Assembly: GCA_002783265.1 (NCBI GenBank)
Contig: PFFG01000011.1
Span: forward strand, 1-56,917
Direction of reading: 5' to 3'
DNA: 56,917 nucleotides
Source of the DNA: Candidatus Gracilibacteria bacterium CG17_big_fil_post_rev_8_21_14_2_50_48_13
GTDB taxonomy: Bacteria; Patescibacteriota; Gracilibacteria; 1-14-2-50-48-13
Under the pieces are notes generated by a model that did no database searches, was not told the DNA's origin, and saw only the letters and a list, made by a program, of their open reading frames with translations. Positions 25,628-33,657 of the stretch are shown here, piece by piece (position 1 is the first letter of the stretch; each line of letters begins with the position of its first letter). Made by a program: the position numbers and the translations under genes.

Positions 25628-26677
25628 TCAACCCTCTCCGAGCATCTCGAGCATAGGAGGTGAAACATAAATTTTGTTTCGGGCATCGAAGGTGACTTTT
25701 GCGAGTAAACCGGTTTTTTCGCATCGTTCTAGAAGGATACTTGCATTGGGCTTCGTCAGAGAGGTAACCTCCGCAATTTCTGCAAGCGTCGTATGTGGAT
25801 GGCTTGCTAAATGCGGGACGAGTTTTTCAAGATGGACAAAGGAACGTCCAAAATCACCTTGTATACTGCGCAGATGCTTCCAAAGGCGGAGATATCCGGA
25901 GGTGCCGTGCAATGCTGCGTTGAGGCTTTGCTCACAAATTTCTTGCCAACGATTGGCCCAGAGAGGCTCTGAGGTTTCTAGGTCACCAAGAAGATCGCGT
26001 GCGTAGACCTGCTTTTGTTGGGCAAGTCCGTAGCTGAGAGGAAGGAGAAGTGATGAAGGAATTCCCCAAAATGCAGCAACTTTTTGGGTCCAGGCACGAA
26101 TCCAGAGTGCGTTGTCTTTTTGGAAAGGGAGAAGGAGAAAGGCGTACTGATGTATGCTCCCCAGTTTTTCTAGAGGGTCGCTTCCGGGCCCTTCGTTAAT
26201 TGCTTGCATCAGAGCCTCAATATGCTGAGAAAGTATGCTAGCGGGTGGTGCAGTGTAGACCGCTGTTTCCTGAGAAGATCCACCGATCCAGAGGTCGGAG
26301 GATCGAAACTCTGCCCGAGTCCCTGTCACTGCAGCATACACATGCAGCAAGTCTTCACGCGTCAGGAGAGGATGATCTTTTGCTGTCAGGTGTTCTTCCG
26401 CATCGCGAAGTCTTGTCACATATTCTGCTGCGGCTTGCTGAAAAAAAGCAAGCCGATGTGCCGCAGGTGAGAGATGACTTATGGCTGCTTCAGGGAAATC
26501 AATGGTGAGATTGGCCCAAGTGTTTATAGAAGAAAGGACTGCGAGAAGACCCTGTGCGTGCTCCGCCTCATGAAAAATCATGTCGAGTTTTCCAAGGGTC
26601 CGATAGAGGGAGGTTCTTGGAGAAAATGGTGGTTTACGACGTGAAAATTCAGGGTAAAGGGCAATACTACCAGTCAT
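25628..26677 (-). CDS. Fic-fold protein with degenerate active site and C-terminal winged helix
   Basis: The product has 349 residues from the ATG at 26677, chosen for its clear AGGAG ribosome-binding site. The Fic family N-terminal signature is present (EFRSSDLWIGGSS, residues 123-135; YTAPPASIL; alpha-helical IEALMQAI). At the catalytic loop the canonical HPFxxGNGRxxR reads LPFQKDNALWIR (183-194), so the catalytic His, both glycines and the first Arg are lost. AMP-transfer activity is therefore unlikely. The C-terminus (about 285-345, LAEIAEVTSLTKPNASILLERCEKTGLL) is a winged helix. A DNA-binding or regulatory pseudoenzyme is the best reading. It lies 57 bp after queG. Confidence 0.8.
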   Translation of the reverse strand: MTGSIALYPEFSRRKPPFSPRTSLYRTLGKLDMIFHEAEHAQGLLAVLSSINTWANLTIDFPEAAISHLSPAAHRLAFFQQAAAEYVTRLRDAEEHLTAKDHPLLTREDLLHVYAAVTGTRAEFRSSDLWIGGSSQETAVYTAPPASILSQHIEALMQAINEGPGSDPLEKLGSIHQYAFLLLPFQKDNALWIRAWTQKVAAFWGIPSSLLLPLSYGLAQQKQVYARDLLGDLETSEPLWANRWQEICEQSLNAALHGTSGYLRLWKHLRSIQGDFGRSFVHLEKLVPHLASHPHTTLAEIAEVTSLTKPNASILLERCEKTGLLAKVTFDARNKIYVSPPMLEMLGEG

Positions 26678-26682
26678 GGGCG

Positions 26683-26688
26683 CTCCTT
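26683..26688 (-). promoter_or_regulatory. Shine-Dalgarno site of the Fic-like gene
   Basis: AAGGAG on the minus strand ends 5 nt before the ATG at 26677. It decides that start over an upstream in-frame start at 26737. Such a clear site is rare in this window. Confidence 0.75.
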
Positions 26689-26733
26689 TTGTTACGATTT
26701 GAGGTTTATTCGAAACAAAAGTACCATAGTGCC

Positions 26734-27666
26734 TCATTCTTGCAAGTCTTCCTTGGGGAGACCAAGGTTCCGACGAAGACCTTTTCGTTTAGATCTCATG
26801 AGTGGCGTTCCTGCAAACTTTTCGAGAAATGCAGCATCTGATCGGAGCGCTGGGTCTTCTGGATCGAGGGATGTGTACCGCGGTGAAAAATCTGGCACGG
26901 TCGTCTCTTTATTGCGCAGTCGATTGTTATAGGGGCAGACTTCCTGACAAATATCACAACCAAAGGTTCTGCCCTTCATGGCTTTCTTCACCACCTCTGG
27001 AATCTCATCTTCTTTACTTTCAATGGTGTAGTATGCAATACACTTGGTGCTGTCCAGCATACCGTCTGCAATAAAAGCACCCGTTGGGCATGCAGTTTGG
27101 CAACGATCACACGTCCCGCACCGCCTGATCGCCGGGGCATCATGCTCCAGTTCCAGTGAAGTAAGAACTTCCGCAAGAAACACGTAACTTCCGAATTCCT
27201 CTGTGATCAACATACCGTTTTTCCCAATGAATCCGAGCCCGGCTTTTTCTGCATACGGTCGTTCCATAAACGGTCCGTAATCCACATATGAGCGGAAGGT
27301 CGCTTCCGGAAATTCTTTTCGCAAAAGAAGAATTAAATGCTTCTGCATAGAAGCAATAACTTTATGATAATCTCGACCCCGTGCATATCGTGCAATCACG
27401 CCATCTTCTGGCTCTGGTTCCTTTCGACTGAAATAATTGAGGGCAAGCATAATGACGGACTTGGCTTCCGGAATAACAGCACGAGGGTTTGTGCGGCGCT
27501 GCACATCGGAGAGCCACTGCATACCACCGTTGTACCCTTTTTGGATCCATTCTATATATCGGTCTCGTGCCTCTGGGATAATATCACTACTGGTGATTCC
27601 ACAGAGATCGAAGCCTACCTCTATTGCACAGGCTTTAATATGGAGACTTGCTTCTCTTGGAGACAT
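26734..27666 (-). CDS. queG: Epoxyqueuosine reductase
   Basis: This cobalamin- and Fe-S-dependent enzyme makes the last step of queuosine in tRNA (epoxyqueuosine to queuosine). The 310 residues lack the C-terminal extension of longer homologues. The N-terminal B12-binding region contains DYHKVI and YVDYGPFMERPYAEKAGLG. The two [4Fe-4S] clusters are served by CGTCDRCQTACPTGAF and a second group beginning GCDICQEVCPYN. No other queuosine genes are in the window. It follows an unknown 135-residue protein gene by 24 bp and precedes the Fic-like gene. Confidence 0.94.
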   Translation of the reverse strand: MSPREASLHIKACAIEVGFDLCGITSSDIIPEARDRYIEWIQKGYNGGMQWLSDVQRRTNPRAVIPEAKSVIMLALNYFSRKEPEPEDGVIARYARGRDYHKVIASMQKHLILLLRKEFPEATFRSYVDYGPFMERPYAEKAGLGFIGKNGMLITEEFGSYVFLAEVLTSLELEHDAPAIRRCGTCDRCQTACPTGAFIADGMLDSTKCIAYYTIESKEDEIPEVVKKAMKGRTFGCDICQEVCPYNNRLRNKETTVPDFSPRYTSLDPEDPALRSDAAFLEKFAGTPLMRSKRKGLRRNLGLPKEDLQE

Positions 27667-27690
27667 GGCACGAATAAGAAATTTGCTTTC

Positions 27691-28098
27691 CTATCGTGCG
27701 AGTTCTAGTTGAGAAGTCAAGAGACGAAGGGTTTGCACAACACCCTTAGGCTTATGCAGATGGGAAGAAACTGTGTCGACCTGGTTTTGAAGAATAGCTT
27801 CTGCAAGAGGTATAAGTGCATCAATATTTTGCGTGTGGGCAACATATTCGGCAAAGGCTGATCGAAGTATTTCCATGTTTTCCGTATGATTCTGAAACCA
27901 CGCAATTTTGCCATATCGGCGCTCAAATTCTGTCGCTAAGGATTCAAAGGTATAGCTGTCGATATCAATGGAATGTTTTGCCTTGGTTTCGTACATACCC
28001 TTCCATATAATAGTGCTGTCTTCCATATGTAACATGGACCGCAGGAGGACAGCGAAGAGAAGCGATTGGCTGTTTCGGGAACAAAGAATGGAGATCAT
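27691..28098 (-). CDS. Hypothetical protein
   Basis: The 135-residue protein begins with a mildly hydrophobic stretch (SLLFAVLLRSML) and continues as mostly alpha-helical, charged sequence. I recognise no domain, no signal peptide is convincing, and no catalytic motif stands out. It is the first gene of a probable minus-strand operon with queG and the Fic-like gene. The 71-bp region upstream is shared with the divergent bactofilin-like gene and contains an 18-bp perfect palindrome. Confidence 0.6.
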   Translation of the reverse strand: MISILCSRNSQSLLFAVLLRSMLHMEDSTIIWKGMYETKAKHSIDIDSYTFESLATEFERRYGKIAWFQNHTENMEILRSAFAEYVAHTQNIDALIPLAEAILQNQVDTVSSHLHKPKGVVQTLRLLTSQLELAR

Positions 28099-28130
28099 GG
28101 GGGTGGGGGTTACGGGTCAAACCTACTATA

Positions 28131-28148
28131 GGTGATAAATTTATCACC
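28131..28148. promoter_or_regulatory. 18-bp perfect palindrome between divergent genes (candidate operator)
   Basis: GGTGATAAATTTATCACC is fully self-complementary. It sits 33 bp from one start codon and 21 bp from the other, just upstream of a GATAAT -10-like box (28154-28159) for the plus-strand gene. A dimeric repressor or activator bound here could control both directions. Confidence 0.6.
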
Positions 28149-28169
28149 ATCAAGATAATTTTCAAAAAT

Positions 28170-29246
28170 ATGCACAATTTCTATAAGGCTGCTTTGCTTG
28201 TGATGCTATTTGCTTTGCCAACGGCTCATGCAGCTTCGGGGATCCAAAATATCTATCGTCTGGATACCACAGTCCATATTCAGCAGCCCGTCGACGGCGA
28301 TGTCGTGGCCTTTGCTGGTGATCTCATTATTGATGCTCCTGTCTCCGGTGATGTCCTGACGACGGCAGGTAAGGTAGAAATCCATGCGCCTATTGGTGGA
28401 GACGTTCGGGCACTTGCTTCAAGACTTTTGATCGGTGATGCTCATGTGCAGGGAGATATTCAATACGTTGGTTCGGAGTTTATTTTATCCCCTGCCGCTT
28501 CTGCCTCGGGTGTACTTATGGTGCAGTCTGGCCAGGCAATTGTGCAGGGGCAAACAGGTTCTGGGTTTACATTAGAAGCATCAGATATTACTTTTGGCGG
28601 TGCACATCAAGGTCCTGTCTCTCTACGCTCTTTATCTCTGCAATTCCTAGGAGGGACAACGGTAAACTCACTTCTGTCGTATGCGAGTGACCAGGTTCGT
28701 GATGCATCTGCCGTCACGGCTGGGACGATCGAGGTCCTATCGCAGGGAATAAATTCTCTACAAGAGCAAGGTATGATGTTTCTGTGGAGTACGCTTCTGA
28801 GTGCATTTGCAGCGCTACTTTTGGCGATTTTGCTCCGCCAATGCGCACCGCAATTTGTCACCCAGGTCACGCAGAAATTGCGTGAAAAAGGTACGGCCAA
28901 TATTTTTTGGGGAGTGTTGTTCTTTTTCCTCTTCCCCGGCTTTATGAGTCTGCTGATGGGTGGGGTCTTGGCTCTGTACCCTCTTGGTCTTGCGTTCTTG
29001 CCACTCGTTTTGGTTGCTGCGCTTGTGTACATATTACTCTTTCTTTTGGCACCGGGAGTTTTCGTCCTCACACTTGCGCTTCATCACATGGCAGAGACAA
29101 AATCACGTTGGCAACGATGGACTGCCCTTCCGACGGCTTCACTGGTTTTCGGTCTTGCCATGAATCTTCCCTTTGTCGGTACGATGCTGCTTTTTGCCAT
29201 CCTTACCTACACAGCTGGAGCTATCCTCCGACCGCAAAAAGCCTAA
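28170..29246 (+). CDS. Bactofilin-like beta-helix protein with signal peptide and membrane domain
   Basis: The 358-residue protein has a signal peptide (AALLVMLFALPTAHA), then about 100 residues of short beta repeats with the GDV-x16 rhythm of the polymer-forming cytoskeletal (bactofilin) fold (QPVDGDVV, APVSGDVL, APIGGDVR, AHVQGDIQ). Four to five hydrophobic helices follow in residues 200-350. Unlike cytoplasmic bactofilins, the beta-helix is predicted to lie outside the membrane. Function unknown; a structural envelope scaffold is plausible. Divergent from the unknown-protein/queG/Fic operon; convergent with uvrB, with only 10 bp between stop codons. Confidence 0.78.
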   Translation: MHNFYKAALLVMLFALPTAHAASGIQNIYRLDTTVHIQQPVDGDVVAFAGDLIIDAPVSGDVLTTAGKVEIHAPIGGDVRALASRLLIGDAHVQGDIQYVGSEFILSPAASASGVLMVQSGQAIVQGQTGSGFTLEASDITFGGAHQGPVSLRSLSLQFLGGTTVNSLLSYASDQVRDASAVTAGTIEVLSQGINSLQEQGMMFLWSTLLSAFAALLLAILLRQCAPQFVTQVTQKLREKGTANIFWGVLFFFLFPGFMSLLMGGVLALYPLGLAFLPLVLVAALVYILLFLLAPGVFVLTLALHHMAETKSRWQRWTALPTASLVFGLAMNLPFVGTMLLFAILTYTAGAILRPQKA

Positions 29247-29256
29247 GGGTACTTCT

Positions 29257-31233
29257 TTACGGCCGTGACTCGAGTTGCGCACGCGCATCCATCAATTGAT
29301 CGCGTATTTGCGCTGCCTTTTCAAACTCCATATTTGCAGAGAGAACATCCATCTCAAATTCCAGCTTACCAATAAGTTTTTTGAGCTCACGCTTAGGCAA
29401 GGTTGTGATTGAGGAGCGAGCAGCAGTATCCTTCGTTTTTTTACTTTCCATCCCCAAATCCTTAATACTCGAAATAACCGTCTGCGGTGTAATGCCACGC
29501 TCTTCGTTGTACGCGATTTGCAGTGCCCGGCGACGTGCCGTCTCCGATATGGATTTCTGCATAGCGTCAGTGATTTTGTCCGCATACATGATGACGCGGC
29601 CATTGCTATTGCGGGCAGCTCGACCAATGGTCTGCATCAGGGCACTTTCACTGCGAAGAAAGCCTTCCTTATCCGCGTCGAGAATCGCCACTAGGGAAAC
29701 TTCAGGGAGGTCAAGCCCCTCACGCAGGAGGTTAATACCCACAATGATATCAATATGTCCGAGGCGTAAGTCTCGCAGTATTTCAAGCCGTTCGATGGTA
29801 TCGATATCCGAGTGAATATATTTCACCCGAAGCGCAAGATCCGAGAGATAATCCGTGAGTTCTTCTGCATTGCGTTTCGTCAGTGTTGTAATCAGAATCT
29901 TTTCACCACGTGCAAGATTGATGCGAATCTCCGAAAGGAGGTCGTCAATGTAGTGCTGTGTTGGTCGAACAAAAATTTCCGGATCAAGAAGGCCAGTAGG
30001 ACGAATAATTTGCTCCACCTTTTGCTGACCGTTAGAAGCTTCATACTTTCCAGGGGTTGCAGAAACAAAAATTGCTCGCTGCATTTTGCGTTCAAATTCC
30101 TCAAATTTCAGAGGCCGGTTGTCGAGAGCACTTGGCAGGCGAAAGCCGTGGCGGATCAGACTTTCTTTACGGGCCCGGTCCCCGTTGTACATGGCGCCAA
30201 TTTGTGGAATGGTGATGTGGGATTCATCGATAAACATCAAGAAGTCCTCTGGAAAGTAGTCGATGAGTGTTGTCGAAGGCTCCCCTGGTTCTCTTCCCGA
30301 TAAATAGCGGGAGTAGTTTTCAATACCCTGGGTAAAACCCAGTTCTTTGAGCATCTCAATATCGTATTCGGTTCGTTGCTTAATGCGGTAACTTTCCACC
30401 AAGGCTCCCTGTGTCTCAAAATACTTCACCTGCTCGGCAAGTTCTTCCTGGATGAGTGGAATAATTTCTGTGACGCGTTCAGGAGGTGTTGCGTAGTGAC
30501 TTGCCGGGAAGATGCGTATTTCCGGGAATTCATTGATGACCTCGCCCGTAATGTGATCTGCTTCACTGATACGTTCCAGTTCATCATCAAAAAATTCGAG
30601 ACGAAACACCGTGTCCTGGTTTGGGGGGAAGACCTCCACCGTGTCCCCCAGGACATGAAACATCCCCTGAGAAAATTCGATTTTACTGCGCTGATACTGA
30701 AGTCTGGTGAGTTCCATGAGGAGCTCATCGCGCGCGTAGTTCTTGCCTGCAGTCAGGGTCATCGCCATGGATTCATAGTCGCGTTTGTCACCGATACCGT
30801 ATATGCAGGAGACGGAGGCAACAATAATAACGTCTCTCCTAGACAGCAGGCTCACCGTCGCCGCATGACGAAATTTCTCAATTTCCTCGTTAATGGCGGC
30901 GTCCTTTTCAATAAAGGTATCCGTTTTCGCGATATATGCCTCCGGTTGATAGTAATCGTAGTAGGAAACAAAATAATGCACGGCATTATGGGGGAAAAAT
31001 TCGCGAAACTCCGCAGCAAGTTGGGCGGCGAGGGTTTTGTTATGGGCGATCACCAGGGTTGGCCGCTGCTCCTTTGCAATGATGTTGGCCATGGTAAAGG
31101 TTTTTCCTGAACCTGTGATGCCGAGCAGCGTCTGAAAACGCATTTGCTGACGAAGGCCTTCCGACAACTGTTCGATAGCGAGAGGCTGCGATCCGGCAGG
31201 GGCATATTTCGAGACAAGTTCAAATTTTTTCAT
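29257..31233 (-). CDS. uvrB: Excinuclease ABC subunit B
   Basis: UvrB is the damage-verification helicase of nucleotide-excision repair, working with UvrA and UvrC. The 658 residues are full length: Walker A GITGSGKT, the beta-hairpin region YYDYYQPEAY, FIDESH (DEAD-type box), the helicase motifs near QTIGRAARN and a C-terminal UVR motif (KLEFEMDVLSANMEFEKAAQIRDQL) that contacts UvrC. uvrA and uvrC are not in the window. I see no LexA-type SOS box (GAAC-N4-GTTC) in the 66-bp divergent region shared with rsmG. Confidence 0.97.
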   Translation of the reverse strand: MKKFELVSKYAPAGSQPLAIEQLSEGLRQQMRFQTLLGITGSGKTFTMANIIAKEQRPTLVIAHNKTLAAQLAAEFREFFPHNAVHYFVSYYDYYQPEAYIAKTDTFIEKDAAINEEIEKFRHAATVSLLSRRDVIIVASVSCIYGIGDKRDYESMAMTLTAGKNYARDELLMELTRLQYQRSKIEFSQGMFHVLGDTVEVFPPNQDTVFRLEFFDDELERISEADHITGEVINEFPEIRIFPASHYATPPERVTEIIPLIQEELAEQVKYFETQGALVESYRIKQRTEYDIEMLKELGFTQGIENYSRYLSGREPGEPSTTLIDYFPEDFLMFIDESHITIPQIGAMYNGDRARKESLIRHGFRLPSALDNRPLKFEEFERKMQRAIFVSATPGKYEASNGQQKVEQIIRPTGLLDPEIFVRPTQHYIDDLLSEIRINLARGEKILITTLTKRNAEELTDYLSDLALRVKYIHSDIDTIERLEILRDLRLGHIDIIVGINLLREGLDLPEVSLVAILDADKEGFLRSESALMQTIGRAARNSNGRVIMYADKITDAMQKSISETARRRALQIAYNEERGITPQTVISSIKDLGMESKKTKDTAARSSITTLPKRELKKLIGKLEFEMDVLSANMEFEKAAQIRDQLMDARAQLESRP

Positions 31234-31283
31234 TGCAGGCGAGGTGGTTTTTTGTAAGCTACAAACACTTCTACTACCTTAGC

Positions 31284-31299
31284 GGAAAACCGGTTTTCC
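31284..31299 (+). promoter_or_regulatory. 16-bp perfect palindrome abutting the rsmG start codon
   Basis: GGAAAACCGGTTTTCC ends at the base before the rsmG ATG (31300). As DNA it could bind a dimeric protein. As RNA it could fold into a 6-bp stem with a CCGG loop directly in front of the start codon. No ribosome-binding site is visible. Confidence 0.5.
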
Positions 31300-32022
31300 A
31301 TGCAAGCAAATTCTTTCAATGTGCTGCTCAAAACCTTTGAGCATTTGGGAAAACGGCCAACGGATGCGCAGCTTGCGATGCTCTCGCACATGATGGATGC
31401 CTACATGGAGCGGATACACCTGTGTAATTTTACTGCGCACCGTACGGAGGAACGTTTTGCGCTGTTTAATATGGCAGACAGTGTTCTACCTGTTCTCCTC
31501 GGTCTCATGCAGTTTCAGGACGGGATGAAGGTTGCCGATATTGGGACAGGCGGTGGTTTTCCTGGGGTGCCCTTCGCGGGTTTGTTCCCAAAGGTACAAT
31601 TTGATCTCTTCGACAGCGTTGGCAAAAAGCTGCGCATCATTGAGGATGTTGCAAAGGTTTGTTCTCTGACCAATCTGCACACCTGTCACGGTCGTCTGGA
31701 AGAATACGGACAGAAGCAGGCACGCGCATCCTATGACATGGTGACCTCCCGGGCTGTTGCGCATTGGACGACACTGCTTGAATTGGGGCTGCCGCTGCTC
31801 AAAGTAGGCGGCACCATGTATGCCTATCAAGGGGAGAAAATTTTTGCGGATCTGGATGAAAAACCGGAAGTTCCTGAAATTCTAGGCGCACGGGTTCAGG
31901 ATATTCGCCCCTATAGCCTTGCAGAGAATGGAAATCGCTATATTGTAGTACTCACAAAAGTAGCGCCTACCCCAAGAATGTACCCACGGATGGCATCGCT
32001 TCTGATAAAAAGTCCCCTGTAA
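31300..32022 (+). CDS. rsmG: 16S rRNA (guanine527-N7)-methyltransferase
   Basis: RsmG (GidB) methylates G527 of 16S rRNA, and its loss gives low-level streptomycin resistance. The 240-residue protein has the SAM-binding loop ADIGTGGGFPGVP, an acidic residue after strand 2 (FDLFDS), KKLRIIEDVA and VTSRAVAHWTTLLE, as in the family. It is divergent from uvrB and followed after 14 bp by an unknown gene on the same strand. The usual gidA neighbour is absent. Confidence 0.93.
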   Translation: MQANSFNVLLKTFEHLGKRPTDAQLAMLSHMMDAYMERIHLCNFTAHRTEERFALFNMADSVLPVLLGLMQFQDGMKVADIGTGGGFPGVPFAGLFPKVQFDLFDSVGKKLRIIEDVAKVCSLTNLHTCHGRLEEYGQKQARASYDMVTSRAVAHWTTLLELGLPLLKVGGTMYAYQGEKIFADLDEKPEVPEILGARVQDIRPYSLAENGNRYIVVLTKVAPTPRMYPRMASLLIKSPL

Positions 32023-32036
32023 CCATCGCACATCTT

Positions 32037-33014
32037 ATGTTCAATACACTTCGTGATAGTTTTTCAAAGCTTTCCAAACACGTAGAACCAACGCTTTCTG
32101 CGGTCAAAAACTCCGTTTCCAAGGTTGCAAAAAATTTTCATTCGCGTCTGCGTACAGTGACGGACTTTGTTCAGGAAGCATCAAATCCACCTGCCCTGCT
32201 TCCCTATCGTCCGGAAAATATTGCCTGGTTGCGCCACGCTGCCCCTGAGGTTCAGAAGACGACGCCCGCCGAGGTCACAGAACAAGCTGTAGAGGAGCTG
32301 AGCGAAGAAAATCTTGCAACTCCTTTGGATGCGCCGGAGTATATAGACCCTCGGATGGAGGCGCAGATCTCCATGGAAGAACAAAATGATGCGGCCTACG
32401 ACCGCCTTCTTGAACTGCACATAGCAATAGAGGATCTTACACCACAGCTATCCTTACTCACACGGCTTGCATCAACGGATAAACAGTATGAATATCGAAA
32501 ACAATCTGTGCAGTTGGATTTGCAGATGAAGCGTGAAGCATTGCGGGATATGCTCGCACCTCGCTTTGGCCTGTATGCGAACATGGAGGTGGATGCTCTG
32601 CATGTCAGTCTTCGTTCTCGAGGGTACACACCCGTTTCCCCAAAAGATACACCCATCTACGATCGTCTGATGCTCGCCCTCGATAAAGCGGGTGAATATG
32701 CAAAGGACTATGCGGGTGACGGCACGGTGTGGGTGCACCGAGATATCCTTTCCGCTGCACGGCAGATGGGAACAAATACGGAATACATTCACAAGGTTGC
32801 GACGCAATTGATTCGCAGCGGAAATGTTTGTCCCATGATTCACCTTGAAGAATTAATGGCACAGATGGGCTACGATTTCTTCCCCGCAGAGCGCACCCCC
32901 TTTATGCAGGATGTCTTTCGCAAACAAGGTATTGCAGAAGGTGCACGCTTTGTGTTGAAATCAGCCCAGAGAATGCCCTCGACAACCCGCGGTTATGCTC
33001 TAGCGCGCAATTAG
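32037..33014 (+). CDS. Hypothetical protein, predicted helical cytoplasmic protein
   Basis: The 325-residue protein has no signal peptide. The N-terminal about 45 residues form a Ser/Lys-rich amphipathic helix (KLSKHVEPTLSAVKNSVSKVAKN). Residues 100-190 look helical and coiled-coil-like (EEQNDAAYDRLLELHIAIEDL). The C-terminal 120 residues (RLMLALDKAGEYAKDYAG, ILSAARQMGTNTEYIHKVATQLIRSG) resemble helical DNA-binding or adaptor domains, but I cannot name a family. It probably forms an operon with rsmG and ends before a hairpin terminator. Confidence 0.65.
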   Translation: MFNTLRDSFSKLSKHVEPTLSAVKNSVSKVAKNFHSRLRTVTDFVQEASNPPALLPYRPENIAWLRHAAPEVQKTTPAEVTEQAVEELSEENLATPLDAPEYIDPRMEAQISMEEQNDAAYDRLLELHIAIEDLTPQLSLLTRLASTDKQYEYRKQSVQLDLQMKREALRDMLAPRFGLYANMEVDALHVSLRSRGYTPVSPKDTPIYDRLMLALDKAGEYAKDYAGDGTVWVHRDILSAARQMGTNTEYIHKVATQLIRSGNVCPMIHLEELMAQMGYDFFPAERTPFMQDVFRKQGIAEGARFVLKSAQRMPSTTRGYALARN

Positions 33015-33043
33015 GTTTTCATTAAAGAGAACTCCTGTATACT

Positions 33044-33077
33044 AAAAGGCTACTTATTTTTTTATCGTAGCCTTTTT
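33044..33077 (+). terminator. Hairpin terminator that runs into the next start codon
   Basis: A 10-bp stem (33044-33053 with 33067-33076), a 13-nt T-rich loop and a short T run end exactly at the ATG (33078) of the amidase gene. It can terminate the rsmG unit or attenuate the amidase. A TATACT box (33038-33043) lies just upstream. Confidence 0.65.
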
Positions 33078-33614
33078 ATGAAAAAACTTTTTTTTGAGGT
33101 GGGACACACGAAGGGTAAGGATCCAGGGGCGATGGCCTTTGGAACGACGGAGCATGTGGAGGTCACTCGCCTGGTTGCCCGATGCTGTGAAGAACTTGCT
33201 TCTCTGGGAGTGCAGGCAGAATGTATTCCGGTGCATCTCTTGCTACACGAGAAAATAGCGTGGATCAACCGCAAGGCAGTGCCAGAAGATGTGCTTGTGA
33301 GTGTTCATATGAATAGCGGGAAGAGTTCCGCAAGGGGTCTGGAAGTCTACTATTACGGTGGAAGCAGTGAGAGTTTGCACGCGGGCGCTCGACTGCAGAA
33401 GGCGCTTTCGCTGGAGACGATGCTCAGCAATCGGGGTCTCAAACCGGATACGCAGACGCGCCACGGAAGATTGGGTATTATCCGTGATACAAAACCCTGG
33501 GCCTTTTTACTTGAATTTGGTTTTCTGACCTCGCAGGAAGACCTCGAGTACGTCCGTACGAAGGGTGGGGGCGACTTGGCGCGAGCTCTTTTCGCCTGGC
33601 TCTCTTCCTGGTAG
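33078..33614 (+). CDS. N-acetylmuramoyl-L-alanine amidase (Amidase_3), no signal peptide
   Basis: The 178-residue protein is a zinc amidase that cleaves the bond between muramic acid and the stem peptide. Likely Zn ligands are His in EVGHTKG, Glu in TTEHVEV and His in VSVHMNSG; the catalytic Glu is in LLEFGFL. It consists of the catalytic domain only, with no secretion signal or wall-binding domain, like many phage endolysins. Export would require another route, or it acts after lysis. The ATG directly follows a terminator-like hairpin with no ribosome-binding site. It precedes rlmE by 43 bp. Confidence 0.85.
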   Translation: MKKLFFEVGHTKGKDPGAMAFGTTEHVEVTRLVARCCEELASLGVQAECIPVHLLLHEKIAWINRKAVPEDVLVSVHMNSGKSSARGLEVYYYGGSSESLHAGARLQKALSLETMLSNRGLKPDTQTRHGRLGIIRDTKPWAFLLEFGFLTSQEDLEYVRTKGGGDLARALFAWLSSW

Positions 33615-33657
33615 GGTTTTGCCTTTCATTTTTTTCGACTCTCCGTATCATACGGAC

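Noticed and set aside
30376-31110. A 244-residue plus-strand frame inside uvrB
   Set aside because: It is fully antisense to the well-conserved uvrB and matches nothing recognisable.
31234-31299. LexA/SOS box in the uvrB-rsmG intergenic region
   Set aside because: No GAAC-N4-GTTC or similar LexA site is visible. The palindrome present has a different sequence.
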